Assembly (NCBI GenBank): GCA_033439795.1
Contig: JAUTDP010000001.1
Location: 2,852,001-2,916,000, forward strand
Source of the DNA: Sordaria brevicollis
Taxonomy: Eukaryota; Ascomycota; Sordariomycetes; Sordariales; Sordariaceae
DNA: 64,000 nt
Direction: 5' to 3'
The notes below the pieces were generated by a model that worked only from the letters and a program-made list of their open reading frames with translations, was not told where the DNA came from and ran no database searches. How positions within the stretch are numbered: position 1 is the first letter of the stretch; each line of letters begins with the position of its first letter. Both the position numbers and the translations under genes were made by a program. Shown piece by piece: positions 34,833 through 46,117 of the stretch.

Positions 34833-37800
34833 TGTGATGGTTTTGGTTGGGGGGTTGATTATGGGGGATTGGGGAGGGAAAGGAAAGAAGGGACGGGGAA
34901 GAGAAGGAAAAGATTGGAAGGGCAGGAAGGGAAGAGATGGATGGGCTTATGAGGAGATCCGGAGCTCAGGAGCGGCTTGTATAGTACGGAGCAGCTACGG
35001 AGGACCACGACCTTTTGATCCCAACCGTCTGACTGTCTGTGACTGTCTGACGCTGCCGAGTAGTCACCGATATGCGGGTCCAAATTTTTAAATTTCCCTC
35101 CCGTTTGCCAGACTCGAGCAACGCGCACCGCAAAACAGAGCCTCTGGTTGGTCCACGGCCCGTCCGTGGTTGGAGCTGGCTGCCATGCTGTCACCGAAGT
35201 CGGTCGCTGGCGAGAGCTGTGTGTGGGGCCCTTGTCCACAGCTCGGTCCACATCTTGGCGAGCTTTGGCTGGGGCCTCGCCGCGCCGGGGCTCCAAAGCA
35301 ATTCTGGCAATGAACCAGCAAGCTCCGTTCTCCAAAAGCGTGAAACCCGCTTTCGCTGTCCCGTTCTCCTGTGTTTCGTTGTGAGCCTGTGACTGGCCCT
35401 TCCAGCCGTGCCAGGCCAAAGCCCGGGGAGTGCCAAGAGATTGCCAAGGCGAGGCCATTCCGACTCCATACCGGCCCAAAGACGACGACAACGAACAGTC
35501 ACACATCAACGGAGGCAACGCACGAGCCATTGAACTGCTTGCAAATGTTCATACTGGACCCTTTTTTTCCCAGCCAAAACCTTCAAGATGTTGACGCCAG
35601 ATGCAAATGTGTGACTCCGACATTGCTGGCGTCGGAGTCGGCATGACATGTGGTGTCTATCTGGACTACGGTGCATACCCGACCGGCCCTGCACCGACCG
35701 ACTACCTATGTAGAGCCGCCCCTGCTTCATTCACGCCGTTGTCGCCCTGACCCCCCGGCAACCTCTACGGAGCACGACATTTGAGGTTGACAACAGCCTC
35801 GAGAGGGTCCTCCGGCCGGGGGTATCCATTCTCAGCCGATTCTGTCTTTCTGGGTTTTTGAATTCTGCCATTCCCAGCCGAATCTCTGGGCTGCGGCATT
35901 GCGAAAAGCTCCATCCCGCACTCAGTTCCGCACTTCGTCTTTGTATCCGGTATCCACTAGCCTCATCCCATCCCATCCAAATATTGCGGCCTTGTGGGCG
36001 TATACTTGCCTCAACTTGCCTCCGATGATGCCACGATGCAGTGAACTATAGGAACTCAATGGCAACTCATTCGGCCAATTTTGGGTCCCCTTTGCCACGA
36101 AGGTCCTCAGTCCCCGTCCTCAATGTCACCACAATTCGTCACAGTCACAGAGCCTTGTCATCCACTGCTTTCAAACTGTGGCCCTTGAAGCTCCGACCTG
36201 CGGCCCCGACAAAGGGGGACGAAGTCACCTTGAAAACTGGGACCCGGGGTTGAAAGCGGGTCCCATCTTTTTTTCGACAATTCGAATCTGGGCACATCCC
36301 GGTCTGTCCACAATGTCACCTCACTGGCTGAACAACGTGTTGACAGCCTGACGCACAGCTTTCCAGCTCTTCAAAGCTCCGCGAACCGGACCATGGCCAA
36401 CGTTCTGGTGTGCCGGTGTGTCAAGGGGGGGCGAGCGGCTTCGGTCCGCCGCCTCTTGCATGGGCAGCATGGAAGACATGGGTGAGCTGGGGAATACCTT
36501 CATGTTTCTGGGATGGGATACCTATGTCTGGGGCGATGATGTGCTTGGGTATAATCCCACTTCCACGTCCACTTCCACTTCCGAATCCGATTCTAATAGT
36601 CTATTTTCTTTTGCTGTGACTCCCTTTGGTTAGAATCGTATTATCATCCTTGGTATTGGGTTAAGACCGTGACTCACAAATAGAGGTGGGAAGCAATCCG
36701 GACGGAGTCTGGGGTTTGAAGTGTCAGGGGTAAGATGGCATGGCATGTGAAATGGGACCGAAAATCGGAGGGCTTTCGTGATCCTTGTGTTGATGGGTTC
36801 TCGTTGACTCTTTCTGTCGCCGATAGAAGGCATACTACCAACCACTTCGTTCAGCTGTGTGGTCAGGATGAAGTGTTCTCCTTCGTCTGAACCGATCGGC
36901 TTCAGGTTTGGATGGAAACAAACTTCAAGAAAAGATGGTCAAAAATTCCATCATCCAAAGGTGAGTATTCACAAGCAACATCCTCAGATGAAAAGAATGC
37001 GTCTATAAACCAGATGGATCTAAGTGTAAGTACTCCACGACGCAATACTTGTATGGACAAAAGGGACACGAAACAAAAAAAAAAAAAAAAAAATGCGAAA
37101 AAGTACAACAGCATCTCAACGCCGTCCTCCAGTTATCACGATGGGAAATCGTCTCATCTCCATTCGTCATCTTTATGTATGTGTATGGAAGAGAAAAAAA
37201 AGAAGTAACGCCGTTTTAATGAAGAATCCGCTTCTAGCATTCCCCAGTCTTCACTATATACCCCCCTCCTTCCCGCCCGGACGGGCTTCTTCGCTTCCAA
37301 CCAATGTACGTACGTCCCAATCGGCGGCCAGTCCCTCTTCTTCCCGCGCGTACTACGCCCTACATACCCGCACGCCGGCCGTCGCACAAAAAGGCCTAGA
37401 AACTTAGCCTTAGGGAGCTTCCATGTTTGGGCAAGGTAGATCCGGGGGGAAAGTTCGGCGTTGGTTGGACGTGTGTCATGTCAGGTACATACGCGGTAGC
37501 TCCCGCCCTGGCAGCCTGGCTGGCTTGCTGCTCTGCACCACCCTGCGCCCTGTCCGTCCGATCCGTTCGTCTGGAACCCCCCGAGCCCCCCTTCCACTTC
37601 CCCTCCTCCCCTCCGCTCACTATCCCCGCCCTGCCAACACTTTGTGAGACTACCAGCCTTAAAAGAGATAAGGGAACTGCCGATGACAAGCTGACTTGAC
37701 AGCGAAGTGTGTCCGCCCACGGAACCATATCCATCCATCCACCCATTGACAGAGCAGCATCAGCAGTTCCACTCTTCTCCCCTTCCCACACTTTCTCCAT

Positions 37801-38151
37801 CCTGCATGCCAAGCATACCGTGTGTTCATCATCGCCCCGATTCCCGGACCCTCTTGTTGTACCATCCCCGTGGGAACTTGGGGGCTGGGCTGGGTCTATC
37901 CATCCCACAGTTCGCTTAGATCTAAATAAAGTATGCGCAGCCGCAGGCGCAGGCGCTGAGGCTGAACCGAGCCAGGCGAGCGAGCTGAGACTTTCTGAGG
38001 CTGAGAGGCTGAAGAAAAGAGGGTTGAACAAAAACGCACGGGCCTAGTTCTGATGGTGATGCTGATGATGATGACGATTGCGATTGTTGTGATGAGTATT
38101 TTGGCTGTGGCCTTGGACTTGACCTTGATGATTATAGGTGAATCCCGAACC
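34833..38151. other. Gene-free stretch upstream of ilv-2
   Basis: It contains the ilv-2 promoter and leader at its left end and the 3' flank of ubc12 at its right end. ORFs on both strands lack recognisable domains or splice context. A 19-A run lies at 37075-37093. The CAn/TCCA-rich parts near 36560-36590 and 37730-37800 are low-complexity. Confidence 0.5.
37075..37093. repeat. Poly-A tract (19 A)
   Basis: A homopolymer run in noncoding DNA. It is likely to vary in length between strains. Confidence 0.6.
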
Positions 38152-38935
38152 CTACTGGGAAACCACCCGCTCATACGTCTGACCCTTGACCGTACCGCCC
38201 GACATGGCCGTCCTGACGTTGCGCTTGAACCCTTCCCTGTTGGACCGCAGGTCCTCGGCAGCCTCCTTGTTCAGCGGGTCGCTCGCGTTGGGCTCGAGGA
38301 AGAGGAACTGCAGGCCGACGATGACGGCGTTCAGGTTGAGCACGGGCTTCCAGTCCTCGCGTAGAATGTTAAGGCACACCTTGCCCTCCAGATCGATGTT
38401 GGGATGGTAGATCTTTTCGCGGCACTGCACCTTGGGCGGCTCGTGCGGGAAGTTGGGCGTGATGTTGAAGGTGAAGCTAAACTTGCCGCCCTTGTACATG
38501 CCCTCGTCGGGCTCGATGTAGAGGATGAAGTTGAGAATGTCGTCGGGGTCAGGGAACTCGGTCTTCATCGTGCTGCCTAGTGAAAGCTCGCTAAGATCTG
38601 TAAATTCAACGTTGCCCACCCCGTGAGGAGGGCATCATGGCGTTAGCTTTGATCAATTCTATGCGATCGGATCGCCCATAGGCATGCACCTTTCTGCACT
38701 CGGAGCTGCGCCGCCGTAACCTTCTTCTTCTTTCCGCCACTTTCAGCCCCAGCCGCATTCTCGGCCTTCTGCTGCTCCTTCTTCTGTAACGTTGATCAAG
38801 ATCGTGTCAGCAATTGTTGTCGCGTGCCTCGCCACCATGTGTTCTGGGCATAATCGCATCAAGTTATGCGTTCCCAGATCAACGGGAGGAGTGGCAGAGA
38901 GTGATGTTTCGTACCATAGACCAAATCTTCAACAT
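38152..38935 (-). CDS. ubc12: NEDD8-conjugating enzyme E2 (UBC12)
   Basis: Three exons, 38935-38915, 38783-38690 and 38597-38152, give 186 aa. Exon 1 is only 21 nt and encodes MLKIWSM. That hydrophobic N-terminal tip is characteristic of UBC12 and docks on the NEDD8 E1, so it decides the start. The following Lys-rich linker [11 protein letters not shown] leads to the E2 core: [20 protein letters not shown], the HPN motif at 103-105, and catalytic C113 in [11 protein letters not shown]. The core ends with the helical [17 protein letters not shown] segment. The protein transfers NEDD8 to cullins and so controls SCF-type ubiquitin ligases. The introns (131 and 92 bp) restore VQKDLSELSL across the second junction. 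Length and motifs are complete. Confidence 0.95.
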
Positions 38936-39263
38936 CTTGGCGGATGTAGTCGTGACCCTGCCGCGCGGATCCCGTACGTAGAGGTATGTATTTGTTTGCT
39001 TGTCGGATGTGTATATGCGATGCGGGTAGCCAGCAGACTTTCAAGATCGTCTAGGCTGCCGAGGGACGGGCGAGGAGGGGGAGCACAAAGTCGTCGAAGA
39101 GGAGAATTTCGGTTTGCGCTTCGCCACGGGAAACGTAGGGTTGATTTTGGGAAAGAGGACCAAGATGGAGCTGTTATACGCGGTAGGTAGGTGTCAAACT
39201 ACGGGGGACTCGAAGGTTACAGGTGTTGGTGAAAGGGCCCGGATATTGGATGACGCCGAGACC

Positions 39264-39288
39264 TGCGTTGCGTTGCGTTGCGTTGCGT
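39264..39288. repeat. (GCGTT)n microsatellite
   Basis: About five tandem copies of the pentamer lie upstream of the ubc12 start. Confidence 0.75.
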
Positions 39289-40204
39289 GTGGGCGGTGAA
39301 TGTAGAGTTTGTATTTCCGATCGTTCAAAAGATGACGGACCGGTCGGGCGTAGGTAAGGTTGGTGTGTGTCAGGGGAGAGAGATCGAACAAGACAAGACG
39401 GGAAGTGTAGATCAAAAGGCTTGGAGGTGCAGCACAGACAGGCAGGTTCGACGATGTATCAAGGCCGGGGTAGTTTCTTGTTGGCGCTAGATTTTTCAGG
39501 AACAGTGCCCTGGAAGGTGTTATGCGAAATCTCAGGTCTCGCGATACGTGATGATAGACCCAACGGCGATGGCGTTTAAACCTGGCACCTTGATGAGGGG
39601 CACGCGATAACAGGAAGGTAGCGCCCGGCCGGCAGGCGTTGCCAGATTGGTCCGCCCTAGAGGTAACTGTTCTTAACACCGTTAGGCATTATCACGTCAG
39701 CAAGTTTGTTAATGTATCTGCACTTCTCAAAACCTTCAACCCAGTGTTGAGTACAAGTAGCTTGATTCATGAACAGAAACAAAGTCAAAATCCATGTGGA
39801 AGATAAAGGTAGAGGTAGATTTTGGACTGAAGAGCCGGCGGTATTCTGTGATCTCATAATTACAGTGGATTCCGTAGCGGCAACCCTCCGGTAACTTTGG
39901 CCGTCACGGGAGGGTGTACCGTACCGTACAATACACCCCGAAAGTTACACGTTCTATAGCCGCTCCGGCAGCTCCGTCCACATCCCGCATCTTCCGACAA
40001 TTGCTCCGGTGTCTTTCGGAACTGGGTATTGAAGGTTAGGAGGTGATCAATAATATGGTTAGAGTTAGGTAGCTTTTTATAAGTTTGATAATCTTGGAAA
40101 CTGTTAAACGTCCCTTCCTCGCACTAATTCGACTCTAGTTCTCAGGCCGTCACTTCTTTTCCAACCCAGCTTCCCAAAAACATTGAAGATCAAAACAACA
40201 CAAA

Positions 40205-40222
40205 CTCGCTCGCTCGCTCGCT
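40205..40222. repeat. (CTCG)n microsatellite
   Basis: About 4.5 tandem copies in the 3' flank of chs-1. Confidence 0.7.
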
Positions 40223-40646
40223 CCTGTATGTAACGTGCAAGATCGCACCCAGAAAGCAGGAACATATAAAGCAAACAGAGATTGTGTCCCATTTTGTTCC
40301 ATCTATAAATTGTCACGCCCAGCCAACGAACCAAACAAACATAAGCAAAGTAGTTTACCCCAACGATGCGAAACACCAGCAACCACACAGCCCGAACATC
40401 ATACCAGCTAAATAGAGAGAAGCCAACATTTGATACTACACAATTATAGGCTTTTTTAGTGAAACCGTTTCACGATACTACCCTATCAAACCATGACGCC
40501 TTTTGTCGCCGCTGGGAAAGCAGCAAACCATCCTCCCTTCAATCTTCCTTTCGTCCTTCCCTATCACGCTTTGTAAAACATTGTATGAGTTCTCCGACAC
40601 CAACCAACCAACCATGTGCGATGACTTTTTTGCTTTGCTTGCCACC

Positions 40647-43533
40647 TTAGCGACGGGCGAAGCAGCACATGATACCGGTCTTGCTAAGGAACCACAAGAA
40701 GCCAATGAAGCGGATGACAGAGAGCGCGCCAGTAGCGAACAGAAGGAACTTGAAGAACCAGGCAGTTCTCGCAGATGCGGTTTGCTATCAACGTATGTTA
40801 GCACATGCTTCATAGTCGTCAAAAGAATATTAACAAAAGGACTTACCCCGATGCCAAATGAGTTAAAGTTGTCACTGGTGATAACAACAGCGAGGATACA
40901 GTTGGAGAAGAGCCATGACACGACGAGCATTGTTCTGAAAGACTTGTACGAGTCCTCGAGATCCTTAGGCTCCGGCGTCTCGTCTTCCTTGAACGGAGCA
41001 AGAGCGCGCCTGACGGTAGCCTCGAACTGCTGGTCGATATCCTCCTGCGGCTTCTCAATCTCCTCTACCACAGCCTCGTCCTTCTCGCCCTTGCTGACGT
41101 TGGCCGAAGGCAGTGCCTCGTTCTTATCCGAACCCTTGGTACCCCACGACACATCGTGCCAGTTGTTGAAGGCGTACACCATGAGGATGTTGATGTAGGT
41201 CGACATGAGAAGCATATAGTAAGGGTACGAGTGGAACATGTGCCAAGGGTCGAGGTATAGGAAGGAAGCCAAGAAGTAGAGACCGTAAATGGTCACCAAA
41301 GCCACCAAAATGACACCTGCTGATCCTGAACCGCCGAATAACGAAGCCATTGCGTTCTTAGCGTTGTCTAGCTGTAGTTGTTCGTCAAGAGGCACGGAGA
41401 ACGCGCGAGCAACGAGATAGCCGGACAGAACCAAGATGTAAGACTGAATAAGCGAGAAGACGATGAACGAGGTGATGTATGTCCACTTGGAACCCTTCGG
41501 CCTGTTACCCAAAGCAAGGATAAACTGAAGAATAACGAATGCCAAGTAGATGTACTTAAGAACCGCGTTGAAGAAGGGCGTTACTGTGTCACCAAAGGGC
41601 CAACCGTGATGTTCTGCCGAAGAGCTGGAAGCCGTAACCGGGGTACCGACGAGATCCATGATGACGGTTGTGGTGAGCCAGTAGGAAGCGAGAGAGAACC
41701 ATGTGAAGATGACGTTTGCGATGTTGTAAATGAGCTGGACGTGGAAGAAGAACATGCGGACAATGTTATGGCCGCTCTTGTACATTCTGCCGAAGTGCAT
41801 GAGCGAGTACAAACTGGCAGCGAACGAACCGTTGAGCCAACGACGACGCTGAGAAATGAACTCGGGCGCACCTTCGGGCACATCAGTCTCACCCTTGGCA
41901 GCCTTGATGTAGCTCAAATGCCACTTCTGGCCAGCCTTGGCAACCAATTCGAAGCAGAGAATACGATCTTCTGCCAAGAACATGTTCTTCTTGAAGATGT
42001 TCATGCCCTCGATACCCTTCTTGCCCAAAAGCTTGGACAGGGTGTGATCACCGTGGAAGTACTGCTCCAAAGGCCGGCCCATGATAGCTCTGAAACGGTA
42101 GGCCGAGAAGGCACCGGGCAACACGGAGACGTAACCGAAAGCACTTTCCAGAGGCTTGTCGAGAATATTGGAGATCTTGTACTCGAAGTTCTGGACGGCG
42201 ACCAGGGGGTTGAGCAGCTTCTTGCCGCCCTTGCCCAACATGGCGTGAATTTCACCGCAAGCACCGCCAAGATCCTTGTCGTTGTAGAAACCCTCCCAAA
42301 GAGCCAAGAGCGACTTGGGACTGGGCTTGGTACCAGCATCCAGCAGAATGCACACTTCGGGGTTGAGAATACGGCCGAAGGCATTGAACAGCCAACGATG
42401 CGAGTTGATCTTCTTGGTGTTCTTCTGCTTCAAGCAGAAAATGAACTGCACAGGGGGCAGTGTCTGCGGGCCATCATCCACGGGCCGGATGAGCGCCTGG
42501 TTTGGTGTGACGGAAAGCTGGGTTGTGTACTCGAAAATGTGTGCGACGGTCTCCTTGCCGTCAACGTCCTTCTTGACGACACCATCCTGGTAAACACCAA
42601 TGGTGGCCAAAACGTCGAGGACGTTCTTGTCTGTCTTATCGATACCGTCAAAAACCAAGCAAACGACAATCTTCTGCCACGCCGGGCCTCCACGGTTCCA
42701 GAAAGTGGACTTCTTCAGGTTGACAATGTCGCGGATGTTCGTCATGACGGAGTGCAGCGTTCTCGAGAGCAGGACCTTGTCTTCGTTGTAGTACGTAATG
42801 GCGATGAGAAGCTCGGTATGTCTGTTGTACATGCGAGGGCGCAAATCGTAACCGTTCTTGAGCGTGAAGTCGTTGGGATCGCAAGTGGCGGCCGTGTAGC
42901 GCATCTTGAAGAACTCCTCGTTGTTGCCCTCCTCATCGCGATACTTGGGCTGAACAGCGTTCCTAATGGCACTAGGAACGGGGTAGTCAAGACTCAAAAC
43001 GGAACCCTGGACGAGCTTGACCTTTCTGGTAGCATAACGCTTCAGGCCACCGGAGGGAGCAGCGTTGGGCTGCTGGCGACGAAGCCAGCTATCATCATCA
43101 TCGATGGCGGACATCCTGTACGCCGGATCTGTCGCATAGTCACCACCATAGTTGTAGCCCTGGTCGACACCGCTGCTGACGCCGCCGCCGCCATACCCGC
43201 CGTGAGGTGGCGGGGTAGGGTTGACAGCAATGCCGGCTCGCGTGGTGCCAGCACCAGGAGCATAGGATTCGGTCAAGCTATAGGCGGAGACAGGACGAAC
43301 TGGAGGCGTATCGGCGCCCAAGCGGTCATTGTCGTAAGGCATGCGGTTGTCGGAAAGGAAGGGAGCTTGCGATTCATCATGTCGGTCGTCCTGAATCAGG
43401 AGGTTCAGGTTAGCACAGCTACTCATCAAGTATTCCTCGTCTGACAAAGCGCCCAACTTACCTGGTGTTGCCCACCGGGCAAATCTTGTAACTGGTGGCC
43501 TTCATAGCCGTCGCCCCGACCGTGGTACGCCAT
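40647..43533 (-). CDS. chs-1: Class III chitin synthase
   Basis: Three exons, 43533-43462, 43390-40847 and 40784-40647, give 917 aa, with introns of 71 and 62 bp. The N-terminus, [20 protein letters not shown], and a Gly/Pro-rich cytoplasmic region lead to the Chitin_synth_1N block (from ~140) and the GT2 catalytic domain. Key motifs are [20 protein letters not shown] (D375), AEDRILCFE (D499) and QRRRW at 538-542, the product/acceptor signature. Several transmembrane spans follow (~560-720 and again near the C-terminus). The protein ends in CCFARR. It polymerises N-acetylglucosamine from UDP-GlcNAc into chitin at the plasma membrane. The class III assignment rests on overall similarity to Neurospora CHS-1 as I recall it, and on matching length. 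The start is fixed by the in-frame splice CAG|GAC after 24 codons. Confidence 0.96.
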
Positions 43534-44788
43534 AGTTGCGGACCGTGGAATAGGGACTGGGAGGATCTGGTATAGAGAGAGCTCGAATACTGCTGGAGCC
43601 CTAGATGGTGCTGAAGCAGGAAGCAATTACAAGGTATGTATTCACTGTCGGATAATTATGGACGAGTTGGGTTGGTGGCGGTCGAAACGCCCTTCGCCGG
43701 CCAGGAGGTCAAAGAAGTGGTTCGCGGTGTGTGTGCTGATGCAGAGAGGATGAACAGCGGGGCTGGACTTCTTTCTCCGGATAGGTGGGCGTGGAGAGAA
43801 GAAAGTGGCAGCAAACAATGGCGAGGCGGGAATGGATGTCAGCTGGAGACTGGCGACTGACTGGAGGGGAGACCAAAAAAGTGGCTGGCAAAGACTTTCC
43901 AAGTCAAACAAAAAGCTGCCGTCGAAGATGCTGCTGCGGGAAAAGTGGACGAAGCCGGGCAAAGCGATAGGTGGTTGGCTGCGTGTACTGGCAGAGGTAA
44001 GATAGCGAGAGACGGGACAGGAGGAGGTTGTCGATGCTTAACAAAACATGCCTCTGCTTCCTGGATGAGAGATGACAGAGCAGGAAGAGAAAACAAAACA
44101 AAATGGCAAAAACCAAGTTTCAAGATCTCAGGAGAGCAATGGAACAGGTCGGTCAGTGAGGTATTGGTATAGGATAGGTTGTTCTAGGTTCTTGGAAGCC
44201 CAGGGCAGGAGCAAGTGGGGAATTTCCAGGTTCGGAGAGGGCCCTGGTCCAGGTCATTGCAGGTCATTGCAGGTCCCGGTCTTTTTCGCTCGCTATACAT
44301 TGGCAGCCCACCGGCCTTGTCAACTGGAGGTGAGGTGTCAACCATTCACAGAGACAATACGGATGAGAAAAGGAGCATTGGATTGGACTGGGCGGCGCTC
44401 GTTCGTCAACTGCTCACTCAGGACTCAGGAGGGGGGGCGTGGCTTAGCAACCTCCTCTGGCGAATGCTGCAGGGATGCAATCGCTCTCTAAAAAGAACAT
44501 CGACGAGTGGCCAAGATGGGACCTGGGATGGGCTGGCCCCACCAACTCTGGAATGCATCCATGCAATCCCATTGCGAGATGCCTTCAACTGGCTCGGGTT
44601 TCGACAGAGGTAATATCGTGAAATGTCTGAATGTGTCGGTCTTGGTGCTGGGCATTGGTTGGCAACACTGGCCTCCTGATCGTGATGGCCACTCTCCGTG
44701 TTGTTGAAAACTTCTCTACCTACAAAAACTACGTCAGTCGTCGTGTTGCCCGTCCCATGTTTTCTGTCCCGCCCGCTGCAACTGTAAA

Positions 44789-44813
44789 TGTGTGTGTGTG
44801 TGTGTGTGTGTGT
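44789..44813. repeat. (TG)n microsatellite
   Basis: Twelve perfect TG units plus one base in noncoding DNA upstream of chs-1. Confidence 0.85.
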
Positions 44814-46076
44814 ACCTTTACCAAGCCCGTCCCTACGCTAGTGTCACCCTGGAAAGTTGACGGATAGGAGTTCCATCGAGCCCCTGAGTCCCACAAAGTC
44901 TTGGACATCTCAGATTCGTTTCATGACCCGCATCGTATGGAAAACGAGAAGAACGATGGCGAATTTCTTGCTTCTTTTGTTTTTGTTCTCGTGTCACTAT
45001 GGTAAGCTTTCTTTTGTCCGACATTGTGAGAAAAAGGAGGGAACTTTCTTTCACTCTTCCAAAATGTCGGATAATGTTCTGTTTCTTTGACCTCTTTTTA
45101 CAAAAGCAGCAGCCGGCATCTGCACAATGCACGTTTGGCTTGCTCCTGCCGTTTGTCCCTTTACGAGTTCGGATGTCTTATGCTGCCCACTGCACCGGAT
45201 CAGTAGCTGCGAGCGTGATTGACACCGCCGCCCGATTCTCAATGCTCAAGCAGGCACTGATGGGCAGGTACATGCGTGGAGAATATGTCTGATTTCCTCC
45301 GCTTCTTTCAGGGTCCAACTCCGAGTTCTAAAGCCTGGGCGCAATGTTAACCGATCGAGTCGATATCTCCGAATTTCATCCATCTTCTTTCACAAGTAAA
45401 CTTCCTCAGTCGGACTTTGATATCCTACTTCTCACGGTATCAGGTTGCCAGTGACCCTCAAGCTTGATATACCTCTATACCTATACCTCTAGTGGCTGCC
45501 ACACATCGCGGCACAATGATATCAGGGTCAACCCTCGCTAACAGGATCGTCCCGGTTGTCCACCTACCGGTTTTCCCTTCCTATTTGCCTCTCCAAATAC
45601 CCCAGCAAGGTACCTACATATGCGAAAACAAAAGACCGAACACTTTTAGGTACGTTCTGGTGCGAAGATGTTCCGATTATTTTGCACGCAGTCTCGCCCA
45701 GCTCGCCCAGATTCCCTGTAAAATAAGCTGCCCCCTTCTTCTTGCATTGCAGGTCAACTGAACTCTGAAACAACGACGCTACCCACCCGCTTGAACGAAG
45801 AATCCAACGAAACATTCCTCGACGGCACACACTCGCACTCAATTCCCAAATCTTCTCACGAGTTTGTTAGGTTTGCACCTGATCGCATTGATGGTGTGTC
45901 TGGCGTAACACGCGACCCTCAAGTTCACCAAAACAGCTGCGGCCAACTGGCATTGCATGGCACATGCTGCTCTTGCTGCTGCTTGTGACCACCTACATGC
46001 GTCTTTACATACGAGAAATCGCGGGGAGATTGCTGTTTCTTTCAATTGTTTGACAGAATTGATTCTTCCCATCAAG

Positions 46077-46078
<2 letters not shown>

Positions 46079-46113
<35 letters not shown>
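46079..46113. repeat. (AC)n microsatellite
   Basis: Seventeen perfect AC units in noncoding DNA. It is the complementary repeat type to the TG run 1.3 kb to the left. Confidence 0.85.

Positions 46114-46117
<4 letters not shown>

Larger units (their letters stand above)
38936..40646. other. Intergenic region between ubc12 and chs-1
   Basis: It includes the ubc12 promoter and the chs-1 3' flank. It contains a (GCGTT)n run (39264-39288) and a (CTCG)n run (40205-40222). No additional gene was recognised. Confidence 0.5.

Noticed and set aside
41378..43444. Open frame of 688 codons on the + strand
   Set aside because: It lies wholly antisense to chs-1. The C-rich third positions of chs-1 codons suppress stops on the opposite strand. 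The translation has no domain organisation and no splice or start context.
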